DNA of 64,000 nucleotides from Membranipora membranacea (Eukaryota; Bryozoa; Gymnolaemata; Cheilostomatida; Membraniporidae): NCBI GenBank assembly GCA_914767715.1, contig OU612072.1, positions 8,058,001 to 8,122,000 of the forward strand, read 5' to 3'. Shown piece by piece: positions 24,581 to 36,884 of this stretch (position 1 is its first letter; each line of letters starts with the position of its first letter). The notes under the pieces were generated by a model. It saw only the letters and a program-made list of their open reading frames with translations, ran no database searches and was not told where the DNA came from. The position numbers and the translations under genes were made by a program.

Positions 24581-24977
24581 ACTGGTATAGTATAGTATAA
24601 ACAAATAAACCAGCGTCAGCTGAAACAATAATGCAAAAAGTTATACTTCAGCTCATATCAGAATATCAGACAATATCAGATAACATCTATATACATCACG
24701 GCAGCGAATTCATAACACAAATCACTGCAGCAAATTCATACCACAAAGATGTCAATCATAGATTGTAATTTTGTTAGGCAGATAAAATTTAACATTAAGT
24801 TACTGGTAAATATTATAAGCAACCAGTATACTGACGTCGTGACTTGTGTGTGGCTTCAGACGTGGCTAACTGTTCCCTTTAAATTACAGTTTGCCATTAC
24901 TAATTTGTGCAAACGTGTAGTTACAATAATAGATACTATGTAATAAGGACATGAAACTTCCAAAGCTCGATTACATT

Positions 24978-25247
24978 TACCGTAATACCTCACTTATAAG
25001 GCATCGGCCTTATAAGGGAAGCACCTCCCTCGGAAAAAATTAAAATGCTCCAGTTATAAGGCACCCTACAGCTATAAGGCAAAAAAACTCGCAACTCGAA
25101 CTCGCAACTTTGTGTTTACAAGGCAGACGCTCTAACCACTGAGGTCCAACAGAAATATCAAAATGCTTCAAATGATGGCCGAGCCTATATTCTCCTCTCT
25201 TATAGCATCTTCACCTATAAGGCACGCGCCTTATAGGTGTTACGGTA
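24978..25247. mobile_element. 270-base MITE with a tRNA-like core
   Basis: Termini TACCGTAATACCT (24978-24990) and AGGTGTTACGGTA (25235-25247) are inverted, 12 of 13 matching. Inside, the minus strand shows a tRNA-like segment with an A-box-like TCAGTGGTTAGAGC and a B-box-like GAGTTCGAGTT (25082-25150). Repeated TATAAGGC words surround it. It shares AATGCTCCAGTTATAA with the element at 27090-27504. Confidence 0.65.
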
Positions 25248-26090
25248 TTACTGTAAGTTTTACAACAAGTTGTTGTGTGATACAAAAAATTGCATTCTAA
25301 TAATAAAGAACTTACGATTTTTGTATAGTTGATATAGTTACAGTATTCATTGAACGGTGAGAAACATAGTAGTAGTAGTAGTAGTTAATGTACAGTGAGA
25401 AACATAGTTGTAGTAGTTAAAGTACATTAACGGAGTCTATAAAATCTCCGTGTTAAATTATCCAACAATCACCACTCGCCACACTGGCTTGCAAATGCCA
25501 AGTGAGGTTTAATGGCTCAAGTTATCAGTGGAGACAATTTAGTAAAGACATCTTCGAATACATTATATAACACAATGGGATGTATGTGAAATATAATTTT
25601 TTTCCAGCAGTCTACAAGGCTTATTCTTCAAGAACACCCAAGTGTGAGCATAACTGGAATTACCGAAGTTACACCTAATGTAGCTCATATAACATGGAAC
25701 AACATGGAATGTCTGAAGCTTGAGCCATTCTCATCATTCTTGTTGCAAAGGAAAAATTGCATGCGCATGGTTATAAAGGTAATTAACTCTGCATTGAGTA
25801 AAGAATTTGTTTGAAGATCCCTTTTGTCTTCCTGCAGTAAAAAGCCATAGAAATTGGAACATAATTATGAATCTGAAAGCTAAAATATCGGCCTAACAAC
25901 GAATTCACCGAAGTGTCACTTCGACATTCCAAGTGGCGACACGATGATGTAAGATATATGGTATGAGGATATTCCTGATGTCAAACTCAGTGAATGTACC
26001 ATCTTTCTTAATCCAGATTTACGATGTAAAGTTAAATCATGATCCCTCATCTTCAGCTGCCAAATAACATCGACATAATTATCATCATTG
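25248..26090. other. Intergenic sequence upstream of copy G
   Basis: Contains a short (GTA)n run near 25370-25385. 25610-25790 has open stretches but no supported exon. A TATA-like TTATAAATAG lies at about 26096, roughly 105 bases before the start codon of copy G. Confidence 0.4.
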
Positions 26091-26202
26091 TCCAATTATA
26101 AATAGATTTGTTGACAGTGTGTGATCTCATTTCATCTCAATTCTTCTTCACAGAAAGTTCAGTAGGACTTAAAGTAGATCAGACCTTATAGCTCAAACCA
26201 AT

Positions 26203-28196
26203 ATGAGATCTTCACTTATCTTCTTTTTTCTGATGTCTGCGATTTTATATCACATTCCATCAACCGAGGTGAGTGAAACATTTTTTTTTCTATCATGAAA
26301 ATTAAACAATATTGACAAGTCCCGCTATCATGTTGAAGATTGAAGATTGATAGCACTATAAATGGTACCTAAATTCATCGCAGAGAACTTTCCCCTAAAT
26401 GATATTCTTGCTTGCTGTAAGGACTGATACAGGATTATGTTCCTTTTGCATGATTGTTGCTATATTAGGACATGAAGGCGGGTGCACTCAGTGTAAGGAG
26501 TAGTATCCATCCGAGGGTGTTAGGGGCTGAAACGATCAACATTGTAAGCTCCTCCAGTGGGACTCTTACTCACAACTCCTGCAGCACCGATTGGACTAAC
26601 CAATTGCGCCATCTCATCTTTCACAAAAAATGAATGGGTTGATGGCGCTAAGCAGCAATTCTGCTATTGACTACTCAGAGTTGTGTTCTCCCACAGCATA
26701 GTCCATTCCACCATTGCCACCCTTTGCAACACAATGTTCAGCTGATTGGCCTTACATGGCCCATTGCCGGGACCGGTCGTACTGAGTTTTAGCTGTTTTT
26801 CCAGCTTGCCGGCATGTCTTTCCATGCTGTCTCATGTCTTTTCATGAGTCGATTGGAAGACGAGTTACAACAACATAATCAGATCAAAATGTAGAAGATG
26901 TGATACACCACACAGTGATGTGTTACCACTGAACAACACACATTTTCTCAGCTAGAAACCAAGTGTCTATTTTGAGGACTTGTCTTATGCAACCTCCTCC
27001 AGTTGATCCCAGCAGAGAAGACTCACTACTGTCTGTGGGTTGACATGACTTCTACTTCTTCAAAAAAATTTATTCCCAAACAATAGTGACAGGGGCGTAT
27101 ATTCTAAAAAATGTCACTCACTGACTTTTTAGAGATGAGCATAATGATCGGGCGCAGCCCGATCCACACGCCGTAGGCGTGGCGGGGAGGGTGTGGGAGG
27201 GGCGCTTAAGCGCCCTCCCACCACGGAAATTTTTGCATATCGGTAGCAAAATAGTGCAAGCAGAGAGGTATTTCAATAGCTCACTGAGCTGTTGGGTACT
27301 TTCAGAAAACAACTCAATAGCAGTAGAAGATTACGGTAAAAATGCTCCAGTTATAAATCACCCATTTGAAAAAAAACTGACCTTGATGGGTTTCGAACCC
27401 ACAACAATCTGATTAATAGTGATTGTAAAGCAGACGCTCTACACACTGAGCTATTCAGCCACTCACGGAAATCCGTGGGCCGTGAGTGCTAATATACGCC
27501 ACTGAATAGTGACATGGTATACCATAGCCAGAAGAAATTTTAGATAAAAAATCTAACTATATATTTATATGTTTATTTGTATTGATATCAGCAATTCCTT
27601 ATCAAAGTGGCATTTTTTCAACTCAACTTTTTTTCTAAGAACATGACTGACCTCTAAAACCGATCAAATTGTCTTACTGTTTACAGGCTTTGAGCTTCTT
27701 CTATAATGGATGTCCACCCCCACCTCCATGTGCCTACATATCAGAAGAGATATGTGCTGAGTATGAGACAACAGTCATGTCTGTGGTAAGTGACTAATAT
27801 TTCATGCAGTGGTCTTAACACAATTGATAGTTTTTCAATATTACAAAGAAAGCTAAGGAAAGGAAAGGACAGATTTGCATTGGTTTACCTCATCTACATT
27901 CAGTGTGCCTTGAATATCCAGCGAGCACGCAGAGTCGAAACGGAAACTAACAAACAACAGAATTAATTTTGGTTTCAGATGTTTTGGGTGTTTGGTTCGC
28001 TGGAAGTTGCGTGATGCCATGACTAAGACCTAGGGCTAGCAGCACACCCCTGTATGTGATTATCTGTTCATCTTGAGGGACTTGACCTTCCTCTCCCATC
28101 CCTGATATGGTACAGTGTGTCTTGCCGTTTTATTTTCAGCTTGAAGATGGCACAGAATGCTTTGGATGCCCAGTATGTGTTCGTTTCCACAAGTAA
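26203..28196 (+). CDS. Small secreted Cys-rich protein, copy G (complete)
   Basis: Three exons, 26203-26268, 27687-27785 and 28140-28196, join in phase 0 and give 73 residues. Exon 1 is a signal peptide starting MRSSLIFFFLMSAILY and ending PSTE. Exon 2 contains NGCPPPPPCAYISEEICAEY (C-x5-C-x7-C). Exon 3 reads TECFGCPVCVRFHK (C-x2-C-x2-C) before TAA. Six cysteines imply three disulfides in an extracellular peptide of about 50 residues. It is the only readable copy on the plus strand. Intron 1 contains a hAT-type MITE (27090-27504). A TATA-like box stands near 26096 and AATAAA at 28354. Biological role unknown; toxin, antimicrobial, inhibitor or signalling roles are all open. Confidence 0.75.
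27090..27504. mobile_element. 415-base hAT-type MITE with a tRNA-like core
   Basis: The element begins CAGGGGCGTATATT and ends AATATACGCCACTG, inverted repeats matching at 13 of 14. It is flanked by an 8-base target duplication AATAGTGA (27082-27089 and 27505-27512). An 8-base duplication with CAG-type ends is the signature of hAT transposons. No transposase is present. The minus strand carries a tRNA-like segment with B box GGGTTCGAAACCC (27388-27400) and A-box region TAGCTCAGTGTGTAGAGC (27436-27453). It lies in intron 1 of copy G. Confidence 0.88.
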
Positions 28197-28353
28197 AGAT
28201 GTCATAATTATAACCATGCCATGCATGTACACTGAACTATATATGAATATAAGAGTATAAATATGTGTGTGAGCATAAATAATACTGACTATGAGTCTGA
28301 AGAAATATGTTTTATTACAATGACTGAACTGGTGTCCTCATCACCCTACCCTG

Positions 28354-28359
28354 AATAAA
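28354..28359 (+). terminator. Polyadenylation signal AATAAA of copy G
   Basis: AATAAA occurs 158 bases after the stop codon at 28194-28196, a normal distance for a short 3' UTR. Confidence 0.6.
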
Positions 28360-28906
28360 GATTACCTCTGAACTCATGCTATGTTAGTAATGTTTCATTC
28401 TGGATTATTCAAAGTATTTCGTACTTAGAATAATTTGTACAGTAATAGTATGAGATTTTCACTGTTCCATGGTTTGTCAGTGATATCTTATGACACTGCT
28501 CTCTCTAGGCTGGACAGGGATTAGTTTAAGATGGACACAATCACGGAAACTAACCATGAACACTCGATTGAAAGGTAATTAAATAATCATCAGGTATGGA
28601 AGCGGTGATATGCAGGCATGTTGTAACAGAGTAACAGTATCCTTATCCGATATGTAGGGTTGTCAAAAAAAAATTGCTGCCTCTTCTATCCTTTACATGG
28701 TAAACGATGTCACAGCAATACCAATGGTCTATTGTTTGATGGAGAAACAGGCATATGGTGTGGAAAAAGGTTCACCATGCACTGATTAGGAATTAGGTTT
28801 GTGTCTGGGATAGTGCTGGGGTAATGTTCACATTATCTAGGATTGTCTCAGATAGTCCCAGATCATCAAAATGCTGTGTTCACATAGTATCTAGATGTAA
28901 AATGAG

Positions 28907-28979
28907 TCCCAGTCCGTCTGGGACAGTATCTGGACAATCTTCCCAGATACTGTCCCAGATTGACCCTGACAGACTGGGA
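28907..28979. repeat. Long hairpin, 17-base perfect stem with outer extension
   Basis: 28917-28933 (TCTGGGACAGTATCTGG) pairs perfectly with 28943-28959 across a 9-base loop. Outside it TCCCAGTC (28907-28914) pairs with GACTGGGA (28972-28979). Related CCCAGAT words recur from 28800 to 29000, so this is probably a foldback element of about 200 bases rather than an isolated RNA gene. Confidence 0.65.
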
Positions 28980-29029
28980 TTGTGTCATTTTTGTGTTGGC
29001 ATTGATATTAGAATCAGAATTTCATAGAT

Positions 29030-32000
29030 ACTCCTTTTCCCATAATGTTAGCAGCAGTTTTCTCACAATATGCTGGAAAGGCGCATGATGGGGTTGGAGG
29101 CCCTACAAACTGATAAATATGATTGAGTTTTTTTGTAGGTTTTATGCCTGTTAAATCAAACATATAGCTTGTTAATATTCTGTGCTTAGTATCAAGTGTT
29201 TTGTAAACACACTATACCAATTCATGTTCATATAAAATATAAACCCTGATTATGAAGATTGATATAAGTATAGAATCGAATTTCAAAAATGCTTGTTTTA
29301 ACTCATCCTTGTTCTTTTGTAACTACATACCACCTCTGTGTCTTGAAACTTAGCGCTGTATAATACCTGAAAGTGCTTTTTGTAAGTGTATATTAGTGCT
29401 ATGTATCAGATGAGCAATCACTATCAGTGTCAAAACAATATCTCTATGAATTATATTCCAAGGTACAATTTCACATTTCGGCCTTCCGATCCATGTTGAA
29501 AACTGTCAATGTCCAATTAGAGATTATTTCCGTTTTTGGCAATTTGCTGCATTTCTTAGGAGGTAAAAGACTGTTTAGTTTGATATGATGCATTCTAGCC
29601 TCTAGTATGCATCACTCCCATAGTATAGATTTTTTTAGCACCTGAGATCTTCTTTTCGGCCACCCGAAATCTGTCTTTTAGTAAATATTGTACAGCGGAA
29701 GACAATCTTGTTTTGTTCCAGACGTATCGATTTATAAAGAGATTAGAATGATGGACAATGTGATTTTATTGATGATCAAAACTCACACTGATATAATATG
29801 AAAACAGAAAATAAAATAATTATGGCCAGGATGCGCATGCTCAAAGGCTTAACTCGAGTCTCAATTATTGACCCCTGGCTATAGTATACGCAATGCATAG
29901 ATTGTATATTATGTCCGTTTACATTTGGATTGAGTATTAGCTTATTGATAATGTTTTGAATGAATAAGCCATGGTCATTACTAAAATTTCATATATAAAA
30001 ACAAAATTATATATTTCTATAGAATTATGATAATTTAACTTGAAATGGCACAGTGAGCCTTGTAGTTAATTAAGCTGTCTATATTACCATCATTTTTATT
30101 TTTTAAAAGTCAGACAATCACGTTGGTTCCATCCCTGGTCTCCAAAAAATTCAACAATACAATTACATATATAAAATAATAAATATGATGTAGTTGTCCG
30201 CTCTTTCATCAGGGAGACATAGCTCTGTCATCCAATTGTTCACAGTGTGTCAAATTTTCATCAAATCGGAAAAACTAGCACTAATAATTATACAAAAGGT
30301 CATTACACTTGACATTGGGCAGATCTTAATGTTTACCTTTGTTGCTTAGATATGGTATTGAAGTAATTCTTATTCTTGTGTTTCTTGATAATAGTTTGAT
30401 GTGTTTATACTACCGGATAACAGTGCAAGTTGTCTGTTGATTGAACCAGGGGAGATGGGATCTAGTGTGATGAATGTCAAGGCAGGTTATCAGAGAAATT
30501 ATTCCCATGCGTTCATAAAGGCATCCTAAAGCTTCCCAATCGCAACAATGCTCATCCCACATAAGAGATACTTCTGAATTGCAATTTTTTGGATAACCAT
30601 CTTGAAAGTACACTCAGATATCATAAAACATAATGAATTATTGCATACATTTCTCTTTGCCTTGGGTCTATACAATCCATACTTTTTCATCCTGCTGACC
30701 ATGATTGACAATTAAGTTAAGCAAAGAGAACTTGCTTAAATCTAAACGGTCTAACCCTCTTACTAGATTATTTTGCAAATATCTACCTGTGAATTGTTAT
30801 TTTCTCTGCATGCTCTGATCTGATCTGCTTTTAGACAGGAGGCTAATTTGCGGAGTATTTGAAGGTGTAATTTTCCAGTTGACCATGCTATCGGTCTGTG
30901 ATAGTTAATTTATTTTGAGGAATGTTATTTACCCATGTATATTCCATTAAAATGGCATCAAAAACGCTCAACTGAATGGCTCTAGTTCAATCGAGTCTAT
31001 GGTTGTTGCTGTCGAGTTGCTACCATGTTACGTTGTCACATCATTCTACATGAAGAGAAATCCTCAACCACATACCATAAATAAAAATATTGAATGTCAA
31101 GGCCCTCTTGTAAGAAAATTTTAAAACCACAATTCGCATTGATTGACCTACAAGTAAATACATCATACTTATCAATCTCGGACAGAACATACTGGTTGTA
31201 GAAGAAATGGTATCTTGGAATCAACCCAAGCTCAGTACACTCGGCATAATTTACGTATAACAAAGTTCTATGGTGAAATGAGTATTAGGAAAACAACAAC
31301 TGTCTCTTGCTACTGCCACTAATGAGTATATGGTAATGTTGCGTATTACATTGTCACGTATTTATGTGATTCAAATAAAGAAAAAAAAGTGATGATATCC
31401 TTGTTGACAACACACCTGCATACAACTGCTGAAGATAGCAAGTGATTTATCAATTGCCTGTCAAGGGTACCTGGTTTGTTTCCTGTTTTCCACGATAAAC
31501 ACCATCAAGGAGTAAGGATATACTTACTCTGACAATATCAAAATAGTTACCACTGTCAAACCATGGGCCAATTTGGGGGGAATGTAAAATTACCCCCCAA
31601 ACTATCCCAAATATACCAGAATATACCATGAATCTGGCGATGCTGATTTAATCCATTTCGTAGGAAGTATTTACTTGATCATACATAACATTATCATACA
31701 GATTACAATCTCAAATATGGCGGTTTTAATTGGGAGGCGTTTTGACAGGTTTAACAGATTTTCCTGTATCACTGTTTAAGTCCTAGCTCTTTAAATGTAA
31801 TGCATGGTGAGGTGCATCCGATATCACATACTGTACCGTCTTCGAGCTATAAATAGATACACAAATACAGTTGACAGGCTGACAGCACAATTACAATAAA
31901 TCAGTGTCTTATTCAATGATGGTCACTGAGAGACATGCATTGTGGCTATCAATATTGAAAGGTAGCGGCTCATGCAAGCAGACATTTATTATCCAGAACG

Positions 32001-32362
32001 TATAAAACTGGCCTAGCGCAGCAAATTTTGAATCAAACTGCAAGACTACTGCACTACCACTCATATTGATGATCAACCCCATATACACTAGATGTCAATG
32101 GTAGCGAACTTAATTCACTCAAAAAATGCTTAATTTTGTCTTGTTCAGTGACGAAAATTTGTTTCTATTGGTAGATATCACTCATATCAAATTCAACATG
32201 GGCAAGGTATATTTTTTACTTTTATATATATATCTATATAAATATGTAAATTCATTGATATATACATTTATAATCACTGAGATATGGTTAAATTTAGAAA
32301 GAACCTGCTGTACATAGTTTATCTAAGTGGAGCTCTAAGTACAAATTAACTTTGTAACATAC
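29030..32362. other. Long stretch without a recognised gene
   Basis: Mostly AT-rich. Short open frames on the minus strand (30410-30711, 31036-31263) have no recognisable motif or good splice frame. A GGGGGG-bearing hairpin (TTTGGGGGG / CCCCCCAAA) lies at 31572-31602. The last exon of copy H would be expected here but I could not find it. Confidence 0.4.
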
Positions 32363-32466
32363 CACAAGTGGCTCTGGTTGTCTAAACTCTCTGCAAGACT
32401 CCGATACAAATGCAGCGCATTGTGGTATTGGTGGACATTTAGTAAATGTAAGGGTATGCTTACAGC
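32363..32466 (-). CDS. Middle exon of the secreted Cys-rich family, copy H
   Basis: The exon runs from a CAG acceptor to a GTATGT donor and encodes KCPPIPQCAAFVSESCREF. This lines up with GCPPPPPCAYISEEICAEY of copy G residue by residue, with identical C-x5-C-x7-C spacing. It needs one base from the preceding exon. No matching signal exon was found upstream, where a 14-base minisatellite begins 40 bases away. The last exon was not found either. It is a real family exon; whether the gene is complete is unknown. Confidence 0.6.
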
Positions 32467-32504
32467 CTGGAAATATTTGATAATATACAATTGTTACACG
32501 GTAA

Positions 32505-32725
32505 TACATTCATGGTAATACATTCACGGTGATACATTCATGGTGTTACATTCATGGTGATACATTCATGGTGATACATTCATGGTGATACATTCATGGT
32601 GATACATTCATGGTGATACATTCATGGTGATACATTCATGGTGATACATTCATGGTGATACATTCATGGTGATACATTCATGGTGATACATTCATGGTGA
32701 TACATTCATGGTAATACATTCAATA
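32505..32725. repeat. 14-base minisatellite TACATTCATGGTGA
   Basis: About 15 tandem copies with few variants (CACGGTGA, GTTACATT, GGTAATAC at the ends). It lies just upstream of the copy H exon on the minus strand. Confidence 0.93.
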
Positions 32726-32823
32726 ATAACTTTGATTTAGAAAAACGCCTCAAAATGTGTGAAACGCTCGATCGATCCAAATTGGCAATCAAAACATCTC
32801 AAGATGATACAATACAAAGGGGT

Positions 32824-33045
32824 AGGAGGTAGCTCAGTTGGTAAGAGCGCCTGCCCTCTACTGCGCAAGCATAGAAGGTATTGGGTTCGAATCCCGCAGC
32901 GGTCTACCTACTACTGGGCTAAATCGACCCTCATGGTATGCTCCAAACTGCTTGCAAACGAAGAGCAAATTGGCGCTGAATAAGGCGGTCTCGCCCTTAA
33001 AGGGCAACCAAGGTTTCAAGCAACTTCTCATTGATGTCCATTGAT
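32824..33045 (+). mobile_element. tRNA-derived SINE
   Basis: The head resembles a tRNA, with A box TAGCTCAGTTGG (32830-32841) and B box GGTTCGAATCC (32884-32894). It is followed by an unrelated body ending near AAAGGGCAACCAAGGTTTC. The reverse complement of that body end recurs at 33354-33380, showing it is a dispersed element and not a tRNA gene. Confidence 0.7.
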
Positions 33046-33342
33046 TAATAGCAGATTGCACCTTCTGCATGGGGAAAAAGACAAAATATAATTCGGATAA
33101 TTATTCAGCCAGAATTTTTGCGAAACATTTCTTCCATCAGATAATCAAACTCAGCTAAAAGAGAATACCACATAGTTTCCTGTTCCTGTTATTATTTAGC
33201 CTGTGCTCTATAATTATTACAGCAAAGTCTTGGAACCTTTCTTAAACTGAAGTGTTACCAAGCTTAGAGTCAGCAACTACTTTGAGTTTTGCATTGCGTA
33301 ATTCACAAAGCTGATGCTGCCCAGCACATTATTTGCTACCCA

Positions 33343-33385
33343 TTAATGCATTGCTGCGAAACCTTGGTTGCCCTTTAACGAATAG
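33343..33385 (-). mobile_element. SINE tail fragment
   Basis: GAAACCTTGGTTGCCCTTTA at 33357-33378 is the inverted copy of the 3' body of the SINE at 32824-33045. Only the tail is present. Confidence 0.5.
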
Positions 33386-33996
33386 GAATATCTATGATTG
33401 GTGTTACACGTCACAAATACAACGACACAACAAACTATACAGGCGAGTTGGTCTAGATAAAAAATTAACATAATAAGGAGATTGCAATTGCCGCTATCTG
33501 AACTTATGACAGGCCATACATGGGCAGCTACTATAAGACAACTGAATAATAGTATAATCTGTGACAAGTTTGCATGAATGAATGAAAATAATTAAGAAAT
33601 CATAGCAATAGCTGCTGTTATTCAAACTCACATGAGAGAAGTGTAAAGCAGATAACATGACAATTATTTTACTTATATACTTTCATACTTTTAGGAGCAC
33701 AGAGTTTAACAATGGTTAATAATATCTGCCCCCTTTAGTGATTAGTCTTTGAACCTTGGAAATTTCTATCAAAGCAGATGGCTTTGAACCATTGATAATA
33801 CTATTAAAGCAGATTTTAAACGCTTTGCCCAGGCACTAAGGCTTTTAGATATTAGCCTTCGAACCACAGAAATTTCAGTTTGAGCAAATTTTAACCACCA
33901 ATATTTCTATTGAAGCAGATTTTACACATTTTGCCCAGGCACTTAGGCTTTATTAAGTTGCACTGATATTGATTGAGGATTGCACACAGACAAAAC

Positions 33997-34054
33997 ATTT
34001 TTATGCAATCTCATAGACATAGACAAAACTATGTCTATGAGATTGAATAAAAAT
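33997..34054. repeat. Near-perfect 26-base hairpin
   Basis: 33997-34022 and 34029-34054 pair at 25 of 26 positions around a six-base loop. Arms contain ATCTCATAGACATAG and its complement. The sequence around it (33720-33960) holds diverged repeats of AGCAGATTTTA and TTTGCCCAGGCAC. No gene is adjacent. Confidence 0.8.
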
Positions 34055-34055
34055 G

Positions 34056-36198
34056 GCTAGAAAAAGCCAAGAAACCTGTGCTGGCTGTTGCAAGTTTTCT
34101 ATGTCATAGCATCACCTGCTGTTTTTCATACTACTCCCAAAGAGAAGATCAGGTATGAATCTAGTTATCTTGACAATAATTGAGGATGGATAGGCAAAAC
34201 TGTAGGTGTTTATTGTGTGCAAAAATAGGGCTCAGCTGCCACATAAGTTGTCAGAAGTCCCCTATGAGAACTGCTTCATGGGCATTGCCATGATACCACC
34301 TCAAACTTCGTTTTCGGTGGGATGACACACCCTAACTGTACGTATAAATTCAATATAACAGTGTAAGAGCATGTAAGTATACAATGAATGTCAGGTACAG
34401 GTTGTCGATAGGTCACAGTATGTAATCAACAACGACTGTAGAGAAACTAGAAACTGCGCTTTTCAGGCAGACTAGCTCTAATAATAAATTGTGAAGGAGT
34501 GATGATGCTGCGATTCCCCTGCAGGCTTAGAGATTGTCAATACAGTGAGAAAGCAGCGATTAGTTGAGAGCAGGCACCTCCAACGATGCATGAAATGAGC
34601 AATGCGTATAATACAATGTACATGAGTATTTTACTGTGATATGGTTTGATCTCACCAATTATCTAGTGTAATATACAGCAACAGAGATTGATCGGCCGAG
34701 CGGATGGGTACAGCGTAGACATGCGAGTAAGGTGGAGTAGCGAGGCAGTGATATGTCACGTCGTCTTCTCCTAATGTGATTACTGTATCAAATTATTCCG
34801 TTTTCATCCCGTGAATCACGCAGGTGTAAGAGTGCAAAGAATTTTATTCATCTCCAATAATCTGGTAATCCTATAACATGGATTGTTTCATTATAAGACA
34901 TGTTTGAAAGGTATAAGCGCTTGCAACAAGATTGACATTTATCCAAAGAACGAGATCATAATGGCATTTAATGGAAAAGTTATTGTAATACATAGACAGA
35001 AAATTAACATTGAACATTACAATTGATACAAAACTCACACATTATGGGGGAATAGAAAATCCGATAGTGAGCAATAGTGAGCAATTATGAATTGTGACTA
35101 GTCGGGATCACATCAAGCTAAAATAAGAGTGCCAAAATAATAATAGTGTGTCTGAAAAATGCAACAGAAATGAATATCTGAAACCACAGAAAACAATGTC
35201 TATATGTTATGTAATGTGATGAAATGTTATGCATAAAATCAGCAAGTTATGAACTGTAGGAATAAAAAAGTAACCACTTACAAATTTGATAGAGCTCTTG
35301 GCTAAGAGATGTATCCTTTCCAATGTCTGGGTGACTAGTGATAGTAAATGAGTGAAAAATGTCAAAAGCTTTAAATGGGTAAATGGGTGAAAAAGCTTTC
35401 ACCATTGTATTGAAAGCGATGACCTGCGGTTGGAAAGAAAGCTTATAATATAAAGCAGTAAATTTGTCAAGAACGCAGTTTGAGAACAATGGTGGGCTTT
35501 GGCAATGCTATGACACCGATTACCAGACCCCTAACGCCAAGCGCAACTCCCACGGTTACATTCTGTATGTACAACAACATTGTGCATGCGTATAGCCCTA
35601 TACAGGAGGATGCTGTCATCAGCCACTGCAGCTCCGGCCTTGTAGCTCTATGCTTCATGCTGGAATAAAGCTGTCAGTGGTTGAAAAGTGGCACTAACGA
35701 CTTGGAACCCTAATTGTCACCATAAAAACCTCTTCCTAGAGGCACCTCGGTGCAGTCCTCATCTACCTAGATGGACAGCAACATTGTTATTATAGTTGAA
35801 AATTGAATAATCGAGTTTCAGGGTCACTGAGGCAAATTTACAATGGCTGATAGGACTTTTTTTGGATTTATTAGTATAGAACCTGACTATTTTGAAACAA
35901 AGACCATTGTGAATGTTATATTGTATTAAAAACACATAGTGAACAATATATTGCCACATGAATTAATTACAGCCCATCTTCTATCATTTTAAATTTGTAG
36001 AGTGTTTTCGCCCTGATTTCACTCTCTTCTAGTCAGATGAACATTGACTGACCCTGGTGAGAGGACACCCACCATCTTTTGCTTTCTTATCAGTCTGAAC
36101 TGACGAACATTACCTAGTAATATGATGCGGCTGACACTTGACGGCTGATGATCTTGATCCACAGTTTGTCCTTCCATGGCGTAAATCTTTTTTTCCAG
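34056..36198. other. Stretch without a recognised gene
   Basis: No supported gene. 35480-35668 is less AT-rich than its surroundings and open on both strands. It has neither good splice sites nor a recognised product and may be an old insertion. Confidence 0.35.
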
Positions 36199-36323
36199 AT
36201 TGGTATTCAATCCAATCCTTCTTCTGCAAGTATCAAGAATATCCTCAGATCACGCTAAGAGAGGAGATTATTCACATCATGTACCGAGTTGAACAGGAGA
36301 CTGAGAATGAGAAGTATTACTAG
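36199..36323 (+). CDS. Possible terminal exon of an unrecognised gene
   Basis: After a strong pyrimidine tract and CAG (36197-36198), an open interval encodes SIQSFFCKYQEYPQITLREE and ends RVEQETENEKYY before TAG. Amino-acid composition looks protein-like (amphipathic, charged), but I do not recognise the family. No upstream exon on the plus strand could be joined to it. An AATAAA occurs near 36869. It could be the last exon of a gene with distant exons, or a remnant. Confidence 0.3.
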
Positions 36324-36884
36324 AATCATCATCAGGCCTGCGTAATATATTGATTCATAATTTGCTGATAATCACTGTTAGTTTTCGACATGTGTCTGGA
36401 TGCGTAAGAGAATAGAAAATTTGAAAGGTTTCTTGGTACTAAGGAAAATAACGCTTCATTTGCAACGCAGTGAGATACTTTTGTTACATCAACATTGGAA
36501 TCCAGTTCAAGTCACACTATTGCAATGATTGACAAACCATGTAAATCAATAACCTGTAGCCCATTTCAGGGGTCAAATCAAAAGAGCCTGTGAAGTCGCA
36601 AGCTCTCATAATGGCTGAAAATTACTGACACACTTAATTTACAATAATTAGTTATTGAAAGTTGGAGATGTAGGACTTGTAACACTTCTAGATGTTTTCA
36701 ATTGTGCAGTTATCTATCAGTTGTTGTGAAATGATGTCTATACAAAAAGTTTATGAGTTCGACCTTATATTACAATGAAACCAAGTTCAAGCAGTTTTAC
36801 AAGAATTTTCTCAACATTATAATGATGACCGAGAACAGATATTCAATTGATTCTTTCTGTTATCCAAAGAAATAAAAAGACAGA

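Noticed and set aside
32824-32910. tRNA gene
   Set aside because: A and B boxes are present, but the acceptor stem does not pair properly and the 3' body recurs nearby, so it is a SINE.
35467-35668. Membrane proteolipid-like frame on the minus strand (GLYACTMLLY, VGVALGVRGLVIGV)
   Set aside because: The resemblance to V-ATPase subunit c is only hydrophobic composition. There is no catalytic glutamate context, start or splice support.
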